From the NCBI GenBank assembly GCA_023362775.1, contig JALMGJ010000017.1:20727501-20791500 (forward strand): a stretch of 64,000 nt of DNA, given 5' to 3'. The DNA is from Charina bottae (Eukaryota > Chordata > Lepidosauria > Squamata > Charinaidae). The notes beneath the pieces were generated by a model that saw only the letters and a program-made list of their open reading frames with translations, was not told the origin of the DNA and made no database searches. The position numbers and the translations under genes are program-made. This document shows positions 54,976 to 64,000 of the stretch, in pieces (position 1 is the stretch's first letter; every line of letters begins with the position of its first letter).

Positions 54976-55467
54976 CTATTGTTGAGCTTGCGAAATGGTC
55001 TTAATCTTCCTAGGCACAGAAGACAAAACAGGAAGGAAAACAGGGGAAAGATTGTGCCTGAGGCCCCCACCACTATTCAAAGAAGGATTTTCCAAGTTGG
55101 CATAAATGGATTCCTTGACCCCTCTTTCAAACCACTTATCTTCCCTGTCTAAAATGTGAACATTAATGTCCTCAAATGAGTGTCCTTTTTCCTTTAGATG
55201 AAGGTAAACTGCTGACTCTGGTCCTGTGGTGTTGCTCCTCCTGTGTTGGGCCATCCTCCTGTACAAAGGTTGTTTGGTTTCTCCAATGTAGAGCTCAGAG
55301 CACTCCTCACTGCACTGGATTGCATACACTACATTGCTTTTCTTGTGTTTTGGAGTTTGATCTTTGGGGTGTACAAGCCTCTGTCTCAGTGTGTTGGTGG
55401 GTTTGAAATATACAGGTATGTGGTGTTTGCCAAATATCCGTTTTATCTTTTCAGACACGCCAGCCAT
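54976..55467 (-). CDS. GIY-YIG endonuclease domain of a Penelope-like element (partial)
   Basis: A 163-codon open frame from the truncated 5' end. It reads KIKRIFGKHHIPVYFKPTNT, then SNVVYAIQCSEECSELYIGE TKQPLYRRMAQHRR, which is the GIY-YIG core: VYAIQC at the GIY position, LYIG at the YIG position, followed by the conserved arginine. KGHSFEDINVHILDRE and WFERGVKESIYANLENPSLN follow, as usual in animal PLEs. In a complete PLE this domain follows the RT and nicks target DNA. The first Met here is an accident of truncation; the frame runs into the target-site duplication. No stop interrupts it, so the insertion is fairly young. It is not an independent gene. Confidence 0.87.
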   Translation of the reverse strand: MAGVSEKIKRIFGKHHIPVYFKPTNTLRQRLVHPKDQTPKHKKSNVVYAIQCSEECSELYIGETKQPLYRRMAQHRRSNTTGPESAVYLHLKEKGHSFEDINVHILDREDKWFERGVKESIYANLENPSLNSGGGLRHNLSPVFLPVLSSVPRKIKTISQAQQ

Positions 55468-55480
55468 GTTGAAGATAATG

Positions 55481-56251
55481 GTGTAAATGCTTTGACAATG
55501 GAATCTATAGAAGCTAAGAAGCTATCTTATGCCCAGATCAGATTCTTGATATTATCAGTTCTGAGGTATTAAAGGGCTTTCACATAACATTCCATCAAAG
55601 CCTTTTACCTGGAGAGCATAGGCACAGAACATGAAAAAGTATGTGCTCTTCTGGAGAATACTATCCATCATCAGGTAACAAAGTTAGCCAATCGAGGTTT
55701 GTTGTCATCATTTCCCTCAAAACTGGCATGTAATGTCCTGTGAAGCTTGTAGTCAGTCACCAGCATATACTAGAAGCCCCCCAATTTGTTTGTCACCAGT
55801 AGATTGTTGGAACCCTTTGATCATCTGAACGTGATGATCAACGTGATGAACGTCAGCAGCAGGGAAGAGTCTAAACAACTATCATGAATGCCTCTTCTCT
55901 CAATAATCCACACAGGATGCTAGAAGAATATCCCAGATAGCTAATTGTTTCTCAAATACCCAAGGATAATTTCTCTTCCAGAATCAACCAACACCGTTCT
56001 GTAAAGGCCAGAAAATCCATGCATGAGTAGTGGTGCACTATGTAGTTTGAAATTAACAAATAAAGAATATTTTTGGTTATACACTGATACCTTGAATTGC
56101 CTCTGAGGATACCAGAATATTGTTTTAACATCATAGCAACTCTGTGAGATAGGTGATATGCTCAAAGTTCACTCAAAGGTTTATACAAGTAGGGGATTTG
56201 AAACAGGCTTTTTCTCACATCAGACAGTGCAGTAACTAATGAACTGCTTGG
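55481..56251. other. KIF26B: Unique intron sequence
   Basis: Nothing recognised. Confidence 0.4.
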
Positions 56252-57891
56252 GTCCAACTCATTTTTTAAATAAAAATTTTATTAAGTTTAAAGCAAAGAT
56301 AAAAACTACAAAAAAACAAAAAAACTACAAAAAGAAAAAGAAAAAAAACTAAAAAAGTGAGAAAACACAAAATGAAAAAAGATTTTTTGAAGATAACATA
56401 AGAAGTGACTTTCGACTTTAAACAGCAAGAATATACAACAATTTCCCATAATAAATCCCTTACTCTATGTTAAACCAGAATCACATTATTTCTATAAATC
56501 ATTCCATTAGCATATTATAAAAATCACTAAATGATTTTTATCTTTAATATATAATTAACTTATATAATTACTTCCATCCTACCACTATTCTATACATTTC
56601 TGTCTACTATAATAAAAATCAAACAAAAAGGCATATAAATTTTCTGCTCTTATAATTAATAATACTGCAGTTATTTTACCTTGTTAATCTCAATCCAAAT
56701 CATTAAAGAAGAATAACATCAAACAAGCCTTAAAAGCAATCCAAATAAACATTCTCAAACTCTTACCCCACTTCGAAATAAACCAATGCATTCACATATT
56801 TCCAAAATAGACACAGGGCATTTTTCAAAGAAAAATCAAACAGCCCAACTGCCCCCCTTAAATAGTCCTACTTCTCAGCAAAAAGCCTCCCATAGATAAC
56901 AACCCCTTCCTTCCCATAACATTCCTTCAAAACAGCAATCTGTACCTTCAGTTTCTTCCTGTCAACCATCCAACTATCTTCTGGCGTTTCAGCGAAAATC
57001 TTGATTTCGCTGTCAGTAGAAACCTTTGTATCATTATTAAGATCTTCCATTCCTTCCTCAGCCATTTCAAAGCTGATATTTTCAACAATATCCGAAATAT
57101 CTTGTATAATAACTTGGCAAGAGTCAGATAAAATCTGTTTAAGGTCTCGATGGAATTCTGAGAAGGTCTGCTTGAAATCTTCCATGTCTCATGCAGTAAA
57201 TTATGGCACCCCCTTAAGAACTTAACTAGCGAAAGCAGAATGTAATGGAAAATTTCTGGAACTGTTTACATAAGTAAAAGGCTGGTAAGAGACAGTTCCC
57301 CAGAGAAAAATAGCAGCAGAAAACTGAAGATTTAAAACAGCAGATTCAACGTGTAGGAGAGTATTAAAATCTTCAAATTAAGCACAAAAATAATAACAGG
57401 GAGACAAATGTTTACTTTCAATCCTCCTCAATATTTGGATGGAAACAAGCCAAAACTTAAAAAGATTTTTCTTTTTTAATTAATCCCAGAGATATCGATA
57501 AACACCAAGAGAGCTCGCTTCTCCTTGCTGTAGAAAGCCTCTCAGCGTACATAAAAAGATAAAAATTAGGTGATTTAGAAATGGGGTGGCCAGTCTTAGT
57601 GTCCCTTTAAGGCTACAGTGCGGCTTGGAAATGATGGCATCCCCGCCTCCCAGCGGCTCTTACCCGATCGGCGCGAACACTGTTTGCGATCCTCAGGCTA
57701 CAAGTGGCCTTTCCGGAGAACAAATGGGGTAATTCCGAGTGTTTTCTAGTCCGTGAAAATGCTCCTGGGCTTCAGGAAAAGCCTGCCTGAGCCCGAAAAA
57801 ACTGCTGCATTGTCAGTTCTGTCCGCGGAGCCCACAGACAAAGCTGCTTAGTCCACCATGTCCCCCACCAGAAGCCCAGTCCAACTCATTT
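56252..57891 (-). mobile_element. Internally deleted L1-like element with both ends and target-site duplication
   Basis: GTCCAACTCATTT (13 bp) occurs at 56252-56264 and 57879-57891. The insertion 56265-57878 (1.6 kb, minus strand) has the full 5' border (GGGCTTCTGGTGGGGGACATGG) with a GC-rich 5' UTR, a 105-codon ORF, and a 3' UTR ending with AATAAA and an A-rich tail. RT and endonuclease coding are absent. The two ends match other L1-like pieces in the window (5': 16677, 27952; 3': 29641-29985). Confidence 0.8.
56868..57185 (-). CDS. Short ORF of the deleted L1-like element
   Basis: 105 codons: starts MEDFKQTFSEFHRDLKQIL, continues with acidic helix-like sequence (VENISFEMAEEGMEDLNN) and ends YGKEGVVIYGRLFAEK. 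It is homologous to the start at 17377 (MEDFKEAFSETCYEPEQTF). By position it would be the N-terminus of an ORF1-type protein, but no RNA-binding or coiled-coil signature is certain. The stop follows soon after the presumed deletion point. I do not recognise a function. Confidence 0.5.
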   Translation of the reverse strand: MEDFKQTFSEFHRDLKQILSDSCQVIIQDISDIVENISFEMAEEGMEDLNNDTKVSTDSEIKIFAETPEDSWMVDRKKLKVQIAVLKECYGKEGVVIYGRLFAEK

Positions 57892-57908
57892 ATTAATGAG
57901 TAATCCCT

Positions 57909-58170
57909 AGCCCCGCGTGACGGAGTGAGCTCCCGCACTCGCCCCAGCTCTTGCCAACCTAGCAATTCGAAAGCATGCAAATGCAAGTAGATTAATAGGT
58001 ACCACTTCGGTGGGTAGTAACAGCGTTCTGCGTGCGTCATGCCGGCCACATGACTGTGGAAGTGTCTTCGGACAACGCTGGCTCTTCGGCTAAGAAACGG
58101 AGATGAGCACCGCCCCCTAGAGTCGGACACGACTGCACAAGTGTGCGGGGGGAACCTTTACCTTTACCTT
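57909..58170 (+). mobile_element. Sauria SINE, 5'-truncated
   Basis: Begins within the head/body junction (AGCCCCGCGTGACGGAGTGAG) and has a complete body and BovB-like tail (CTAGAGTCGGACACGACTGC, ending ACCTTTACCTTTACCTT). It is close to consensus. It lies 18 bp beyond the L1-like insertion. Confidence 0.88.
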
Positions 58171-58252
58171 AATGTTTTCTCTATTCTAAACTGTAACTAA
58201 ATTTTCAAATGAATCAATGGATATAAGAGACAATCGAATTGAGATCCCTTTT

Positions 58253-59072
58253 TTTTTTTTTTTTATTTGTTCAGTCGCTTCCGACTCTTCGTGACTTCAT
58301 GGACCAGCCCACGCCAGAGCTTCCTGTTGGCCATCACCATCACCAGCTCCCTCACGGTTGAGTCCGTCACCTCCAGTATATCATCCATCCATCTTGCCCT
58401 TGGTCGGCCCCTCTTCCTTTTGCCTTCCACTTTCCCTAGCATCAGCTTCTTCTCCAGGGTATCCTGTCTTCTCATTATGTGGCCAAAGTACTTCAGTTTT
58501 GCCTTTAATATCATTCCCTCAAGTGAGCAGTCTGGCTTTATTTCCTGGAGTATGGACTGGTTTGATCTTCTTGCAGTCCAAGGCACTCTAAGAATTTTCC
58601 TCCAACACCACAGTTCAAAAGCATCTATCTTCCTTCGCTCAGCCTTCCTTATGGTCCAGCTCTCGCAGCCATAGGTTACTACGGGGAATACCATTGCTTT
58701 AACTATGCGGATCTTTGTTTAACTTTGCTTTAACTTTGCGGATCACTGCCTCCACTTTTTCTCCATCTATTTGCCAGTTATCAATCAAGCTGGTTGCCAT
58801 AATCTTGGTTTTTTTGAGGTTTAACTGCAACCCAGCTTTTGCACTTTTTTCTTTCACCTTCGTCATAAGGCTCCTCAGCTCCTCCTCGCTTTGAGCCATC
58901 AAAGTGGTATCATCTGCATATCTGAGGTTGTTAATGTTTCTTCCAGCGATTTTAACTCCAGCCTTGGATTCATCAAGCCCAGCACGTCGCATGATGTGTT
59001 CTGCGTACAGGTTGAATAGGTAGGGTGAGAGTATACAACCCTGCTGTACTCCTTTCCCAATTTTAAACCATG
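58253..59072 (-). mobile_element. BovB LINE, truncated and internally deleted
   Basis: From 59070 on the minus strand: FKIGKGVQQGCILSPYLFNL YAEHIM (motif B), LRYADDTTLMAQSEEEL (motif C, catalytic YADD), LKKTKIMATS and IDGEKVEAV. Then comes a jump to VVTYGCESWTIRKAE, ARRSNQSILQEIK and KSRKRLNK, with a poly-A tail at 58253. Between them, an expected stretch of about 60 residues (found at 28600-28790 in the other copy) is replaced by short AAAGTTAAA repeats. Two frames remain open, 58699-58992 and 58263-58694. Confidence 0.92.
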
Positions 59073-60959
59073 AACTTAAATCTTAAACCATAAACTTAAG
59101 CCATGAGATCCCATGGGGAATATTTAATATACATTCAGCAGAAGTGTTGGACTTACATTATCCTCCCCCATTTCTGAATGATCAAATGAAGCTTAAAGAA
59201 CAGAAGCCTATCTTACTACAGCCAGAGTAAAACTACAATTCACCAACATCTTCATAAGCACTTAAGAAGAAAACATGGGAAGTACTTCATGTGCTTGGTT
59301 ATTTAGTATAATCAAACTTTGCACTAGTCCAAATCAGTATTACCTTTTATTTTCATGGAGCAAAACATTTCCCTTGAATGTACCTCCAACATAGAAGAAA
59401 ATAAAATTTGCCAAATCTTGCTGTAGTGCATCTCATGATAAATTTAAGGCCCTATTTCCTGGACACATCATTCAAAATAAATGCTCATCACCAGGGACAG
59501 CTTTATCCTATGATAAATCTGTTCTTTATTTAGTATCACACTTCATTCAAAGGGACTTCTCCATTACCACCATAGTAACTCAAAAATGGCCATATAAATT
59601 TCCTTTAAAAATCTAGACTTCTCTCTATAGCCTCCATAATTTTATATGCAATGCTGTTAGAGAACTAACTTGGTATCTGATGAGTCACAGAATCCATTAG
59701 CTTCTACTGACCTACATAACTACAGACTCAGTTATGCATTCTCCATCTGTCAAGATGGTTTTGCATCATGCCAGCTCTACACTGAGCTAGTGCCAGTTAT
59801 TCCTAGAATGACCAGGGTGAGTAAATATTTCTAGCTATTAAATACAGACAATTGGAGGAATATATCAGCAACTCAACAAGGAAATAATGCTTGCTTTTAA
59901 GAGCTGAAGCAAGACTCAGGATGACAGCTTTCCAAGATTCGGTTACAAATATTTCAAAGAAGGCTGTTATTAAAATGTACAATATGTTTCTGTATTCCTC
60001 TACCTCCAGGAACATTCTTCAAGTGCTGATCATCACAGAATAATCGAGTTTAACAGGTTAGACATAATATATGCTTCTATTATTCTTAATATATCATAAC
60101 CTCCTTTCATGGAATTTCAACCCTTGTCATTCCAAACTATTGTTTCCTCTTTTTTTTTTGGCTGATGCTTTTAACATGTTTCTATGGTTACTAACCAAGG
60201 TCACATCACAAAAGCTTGGACAGCAAGCAGTTCAGAAAGACAAAAGGCAGTTCACATCATTTGCTGTATTAAATAATGTATGAATGTTAAGATGGGGAAG
60301 GGGCGAAAATGAAAAGTGTGCACTCCTAAATCCAGGAGGTCTCTGCTATCAAAGACAGTAGAGAAAGTGTGCTAATGGTTAGAAGGGCTTTGACTAATTT
60401 TCATATGCCATGAATGTTTCAGTTAATATGTACACGTTTATGTGTGTATACACAAAGAGAGGGGGGTAGTATATGCGTATACATATATACAGTATAAAAC
60501 ATCATTAGGCACAAACTCTTCTCAACTCCACATGGTCAAATCACATTCCGAAATCTATTAGTTGACAGCATGAATACAACAGAAAATCACAGCTACAGGA
60601 ATAACTATTATGCTTAGCATATTTTAGAAGAAGATGGTGCAGGAAAAAAATGGATTTTATGTGGTTTAAGGCCATTGTTTCCTATTTGGTAGTCTCTAGA
60701 TGTGTTGGGCCTACAATTCCTAGAAATGCCAACCAGCACGGTATCATTGACTGGAAATACAGAGAACTTTAGTTCTAGCACACTTGGAAGACACCTGCTT
60801 TGGGAAAGCTAATTTATTCTATCAGTCAGATAAGGCTCTATATTACATCAAGATGGGTTTCCCTCTTGCAAGGCAGATCATGGAGCAAGACAAGAAGACT
60901 AAGAATTGATCTTAACTTTTAACTGGTCTTAATCCACTTGAGACAATCCTGAAATAAAG
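59073..60959. other. KIF26B: Unique intron sequence
   Basis: Contains a decayed MITE-like stretch at 60690-60798 (TAGATGTGTTGGGCCTACAATTC ... CAACCAGCACGG). Nothing else recognised. Confidence 0.4.
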
Positions 60960-61243
60960 TGATCTACAATTTGTATTGTCGAAGGCTTTCACAGCCGGAG
61001 TTCGATGGCTGTTGTGGGTCTTCCGGGCTGTGTGGCTGTGTTCTGGAAGTTGTGGTTCCTAACGTTTCGCCAGCATCTGTGGCCAGCATTTTCAGAGGGC
61101 AGGAGCACAGACAGAAGCGAAATCTGGAGATTTCGCTTCTGTCTGTGCTCCTGCCCTCTGAAGATGCTGGCCACAGATGCTGGTGAAACATTAGGAACCA
61201 CAACTTCCAGAACACGGCCACACAGCCCGGATGATCTACAATT
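60960..61243. mobile_element. Penelope-like palindrome with 12-bp target-site duplication
   Basis: TGATCTACAATT flanks at 60960-60971 and 61232-61243. The 260-bp insertion is two inverted copies of the tail also seen at 40482-40638, meeting at the perfect hairpin GCGAAATCTGGAGATTTCGC near 61117-61136. The left arm reaches the complete 3' end (TATTGTCGAAGGCTTTCACAG); the right stops at CACACAGCCCGGA. Hammerhead-like core at 61158-61189 on the plus strand; in the left arm CUGANGA has become CUGAAAA. Confidence 0.85.
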
Positions 61244-61567
61244 CCTTGTATTGGTCTTCTTTTTTAAAAAAAAATCCTGTTATCTCAGATAATACTTTCC
61301 ATTTTCACCATTCTGTAGCACAGTGTGCACTTTTCTAAAAAAAATCCTAAATCAATCAATTTTTCACCAATTACATCAGATTCTTGGACTATGCTAAACT
61401 CTTCTACCTGAGGTCTTGAAAACCCATAAATAGATTTAATATTAGTCTATATTGGCCCAGTATATAAATCAAGTTCATGCATAATGGCTTCCATTAACAT
61501 GGCATATACTGTAAGGTGCCCATCTATACATTATCCCAAAAGAGAACAATAATTTTGATAAAATCTC
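61244..61567. other. KIF26B: Unique intron sequence
   Basis: Nothing recognised. Confidence 0.4.
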
Positions 61568-61637
61568 TTTATGGGATTGATCGATTGATTGTTGATTGTG
61601 CCTTTATGGGATTGATCGATTGATTGTTGATTGTGCC
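61568..61637. repeat. Two perfect tandem 35-bp copies
   Basis: TTTATGGGATTGATCGATTG ... TTGATTGTGCC at 61568-61602 and again at 61603-61637, identical. It lies at the tail end of the SINE that follows. Confidence 0.92.
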
Positions 61638-61868
61638 TTCACAATTGATTGTCAAGATTGTGTCTTGACTCCTGGCGACTGCCTGGACAAGTCCCTGCAG
61701 TTTTCTTGGCAGTATTTTCAGAAGTGGTTTGCCACTGCCTCCTTCCTAGGGCCGAGTGTGTGTGACTGGCCCAAGGTCATCCAGCTGGCTTTGTGCCCAA
61801 GGTGGGACTAGAACTCACAGTCTCCCGGTTTCTAGCCCAGTACCTTAACCACCACAACAAACTGGCTC
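61638..61868 (-). mobile_element. tRNA SINE of the MIR-like group, alternative body
   Basis: The right end on the minus strand is GGAGCCAGTTTGTTGTGGTGG TTAAGGTACTGGGC type, with B box GAGTTCTAGTCCC and GGTCATCCAGCTGGC..., the same head as 35929-36184. The body differs: GGCAGTGGCAAACCACTTCTG, CCAAGAAAACTGCAGGGACTTG and CGCCAGGAGTC. It ends at the TTGATTGAT-rich tandem repeat. Confidence 0.7.
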
Positions 61869-64000
61869 CTGTTATGGTAATATAATCATATTTATTTAGT
61901 TCATGCATAAGGAGTCTGAAATCCTTCACATGTTGTTGAATTACAATTCATAGCAATTCACCCCATACATCCAGTGGTGAAAAAAGCTAGAAGCTGTAGT
62001 TCAAGAGTTCCTGGAGCCCATTCCTTCTTAGGTTTTATATGAGGGCTCTACAACGTGCACATCTAATGCATACTGTAAACCTATATAACAGTTTTCAACA
62101 ACAGTCCGTGTGTACAAAGCCAAGAATATAGCCACAAATCTTGGTTCTCTTCAAGAATAATCATGTGTGATCCAAAGATCAATGGATGGTTCAAGAAGGG
62201 GTATTTATTGTGTAAGTGCCATGTCTCACACAGAAAACTTTTATATCCCACATTTGTAATACTCGTCTCTTTCTTCCTACTCCTGAAAACCCATTAAGAA
62301 AAGGAAAATGGAGCAACTGCATAATGCCTTTTGGTTAGTACTGCTAGAAGTTACCCATCTGGAAGAACTCAAGGAAGAGAAGCTGTCCTTTATTTATTTT
62401 TATTTATCCAACTTATATCACTGCCCATCTCCCCCCGTAGATGGTCCTTCCAGTCCTTCCCACTGCCACCATCCCATCATTATCCCTAAATGGCATACAA
62501 AACATTCAAAGCCTCCTACAAAGTGCTACCCACATTTCACAATGAATAGCCAAGTGAACAATTTATTAGAACTAATTGAAGCGCCTGAGCCTTGGAAGTA
62601 AAGCACATTAGTCATTTAGCAGTTGTACTAATATTGCAATGCTTTCATTGCCATTTCATTACTGCTCCAATGGCCTAATCATATGCTTAGTCACTGTTCA
62701 ATCAGTACCCCAAGTCCTGACAAGCTGTCTTGTCAGGTTTAAAGCTGATAAGATCTCTGCTTTCTCAGTCACCTCAATTATTGACTGTATTTTATGGTCA
62801 ATCTAATGGCCAAATGGTTATCAGCAAACCATCAGGTGACTGTAATTGGAGAGTGACCCTCAGTTTATATGTATCATTAATGTTCATTAGCAAATAATTA
62901 GATTCTTTAATCTGAAAACTCAGAAGCATACAAATATGACTGAACATCTGATTCTAGAAATAAGTGTACTAAAAACCTTTCTTTACAGATAAAGCACCTA
63001 AGCGCAGTTCTGGGCATTTGAGTTACAGAATTGGACTTGGAAGGGGCTATTTAGTCCATCAAGTAATGTAATTCAACGCAGGAATCCAAATTAAAACATC
63101 CCTGACAGATGGTTGCTTAGCCTCCATTTCAACACATCCTGCGAAGGGGAGCCCACCACCTCTCTGGATAATTGGTTTCCCTGTTGATGTTTTTCCTAAT
63201 ATTCAATTGAACACTGAGGGAATAGAATATGCAAACTACTGAACAGACCTACAGTATCTTCAGCATTACAAAAGAATGTTCATATATAAGCAGAACACAA
63301 TCAAGACAGGGTTACATGAATAAGGCTGCAATGCTGTAAACATTTCCTTCTCCCAAATTCCATCATATTCTAGAGTAGGCTTCCCCAATCTGGTGGACAG
63401 TGCCCAGATCTAGTAAATCTCAACCCCCACAACTCTCAGCCAGGTTTAGATTTTCCCCTTCTTTCAAGATATAGAGGAATTCAGGGATTTACTTCTATTT
63501 AAAATATTATCTTGGTACCAGAAACCTAAAGTGTTCCTGTGCAAAAAAGAGCAGAGAAGAGGGGAAAGAAAGAAGACAAAGAGAGATAATACATATTCCT
63601 TTTGCGGCAAATGAATAAAAATATCAAATTAAATATAACAGCAGTACATAATTAAGCCTGATGAAGGGAAGCAACCACTTTTAAATGACGACTTTTCCCT
63701 CAAAATGTAAACATAGTCTGTATTTATGGAGAGTAACAAAGCAAATTCTCTCCAAGTTATGTAACAAATTGTGGATATTATCTATAAAAAGACAGATGGA
63801 ATCAGTGTGAGAAAAAATACTGGCTTTCAAATGTACAGAATATTATTCAGGCATTCCTTCTCTTTTGCGGTTCAGCCTGAAGTACGATTATGCCAAACTG
63901 CCCCACCCCAGACTTTGCATAGGCTGACTGCAGAAGTTGCTCCTCCTGGTGCTAGACATACAACATCCACAGAGAGAGGATCATGCAACACACCAAGAAA
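61869..64000. other. KIF26B: Intron, mostly unique
   Basis: A reversed L2-like tail is visible near 62392-62450 (TTTATTTATTTTTATTTATCC, CTGCCCATCTCCCCCC). An old MITE-like stretch is at 63370-63450. No exon recognised. Confidence 0.4.

Larger units (their letters stand above)
54703..55480 (-). mobile_element. Penelope-like element, 5'-truncated, with 15-bp target-site duplication
   Basis: ATGTTGAAGATAATG occurs at 54703-54717 and 55466-55480. The insertion 54718-55465 reads on the minus strand as a GIY-YIG coding end followed by the tail that is also found, doubled, at 48277-48672. Length is about 750 bp; the RT domain expected upstream in a complete PLE is missing. A hammerhead-like motif lies at 54789-54837. 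Confidence 0.9.

Noticed and set aside
58263..58674. 135-codon plus-strand frame across the BovB copy
   Set aside because: Shadow of the minus-strand BovB protein.

Overview
The window is intronic chromosomal DNA from a squamate reptile (lizard or snake). The inference rests on repeat content: several Sauria-type tRNA SINEs whose 3' ends carry the BovB-like tail, BovB and L2 LINE 3' ends, L1-like 5' and 3' ends, an R4/Dong-like LINE, several Penelope-like element (PLE) tails and hAT MITEs. There is no operon structure and no sign of prokaryotic sequence.

Host gene. Two short minus-strand exons are readable: 32813-32996 (184 bp) and 6466-6672 (207 bp). Each has AG/GT splice borders, and they join in frame across a 26.1 kb intron. 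The joined peptide runs from a lysine-rich linker (AAQKLNLSSKKKK) through PPPAPPCLLRAVSKVKDNPG to the start of an atypical kinesin motor domain ([11 protein letters not shown] ... [14 protein letters not shown]). This is the KIF26 family, most likely KIF26B. All other DNA here is intron: positions 1-6465 lie in the next downstream intron, and 32997-64000 is upstream intron with no further exon that I can recognise.

Layout. 1-5.3 kb: an old L2 tail, then a full-length LINE (about 3.9 kb, intact 1,133-codon endonuclease/RT/zinc-finger ORF) inserted antisense to the host gene and framed by a perfect 40-bp target-site duplication. 5.3-10.3 kb: mostly unique intron with the motor-domain exon. 10.4-14.5 kb: a hAT MITE and a decayed LINE carrying an 80-bp 3' stub of the same zinc-finger LINE family. 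16.7-19.9 kb: an L1-like 5' end, a broken L2 split by a Sauria SINE, and a PLE tail with inverted arms. 23-29 kb: a GC-rich hAT MITE, another PLE-like hairpin, a 5'-truncated L2 copy, an L1-like 5' end and a BovB 3' end. 29-31.4 kb: nested L1 pieces, long microsatellites and an internal fragment of the zinc-finger LINE. 32.8-33.0 kb: the linker exon. 35.9-40.7 kb: a MIR-like SINE, an old LINE RT fragment, a composite SINE, a second GC-rich hAT MITE and a PLE tail. 43.8-53.6 kb: Sauria SINEs, a PLE palindrome, an R4/Dong-like LINE, L2 copies, and a SINE head fused to promoter-like tandem repeats. 54.7-61.9 kb: a PLE copy encoding a GIY-YIG endonuclease, an internally deleted L1-like element with both ends, a Sauria SINE, a BovB copy and another PLE palindrome.

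The most striking theme is the set of Penelope-like insertions from apparently four sequence families. Most are arranged as inverted repeats, several have 12-15 bp target-site duplications, and all carry a CUGANGA...GAAA core resembling a hammerhead ribozyme with one extra nucleotide before helix II. Second is the young, apparently intact zinc-finger LINE. All clade names come from reading motifs by eye; no database search was possible.
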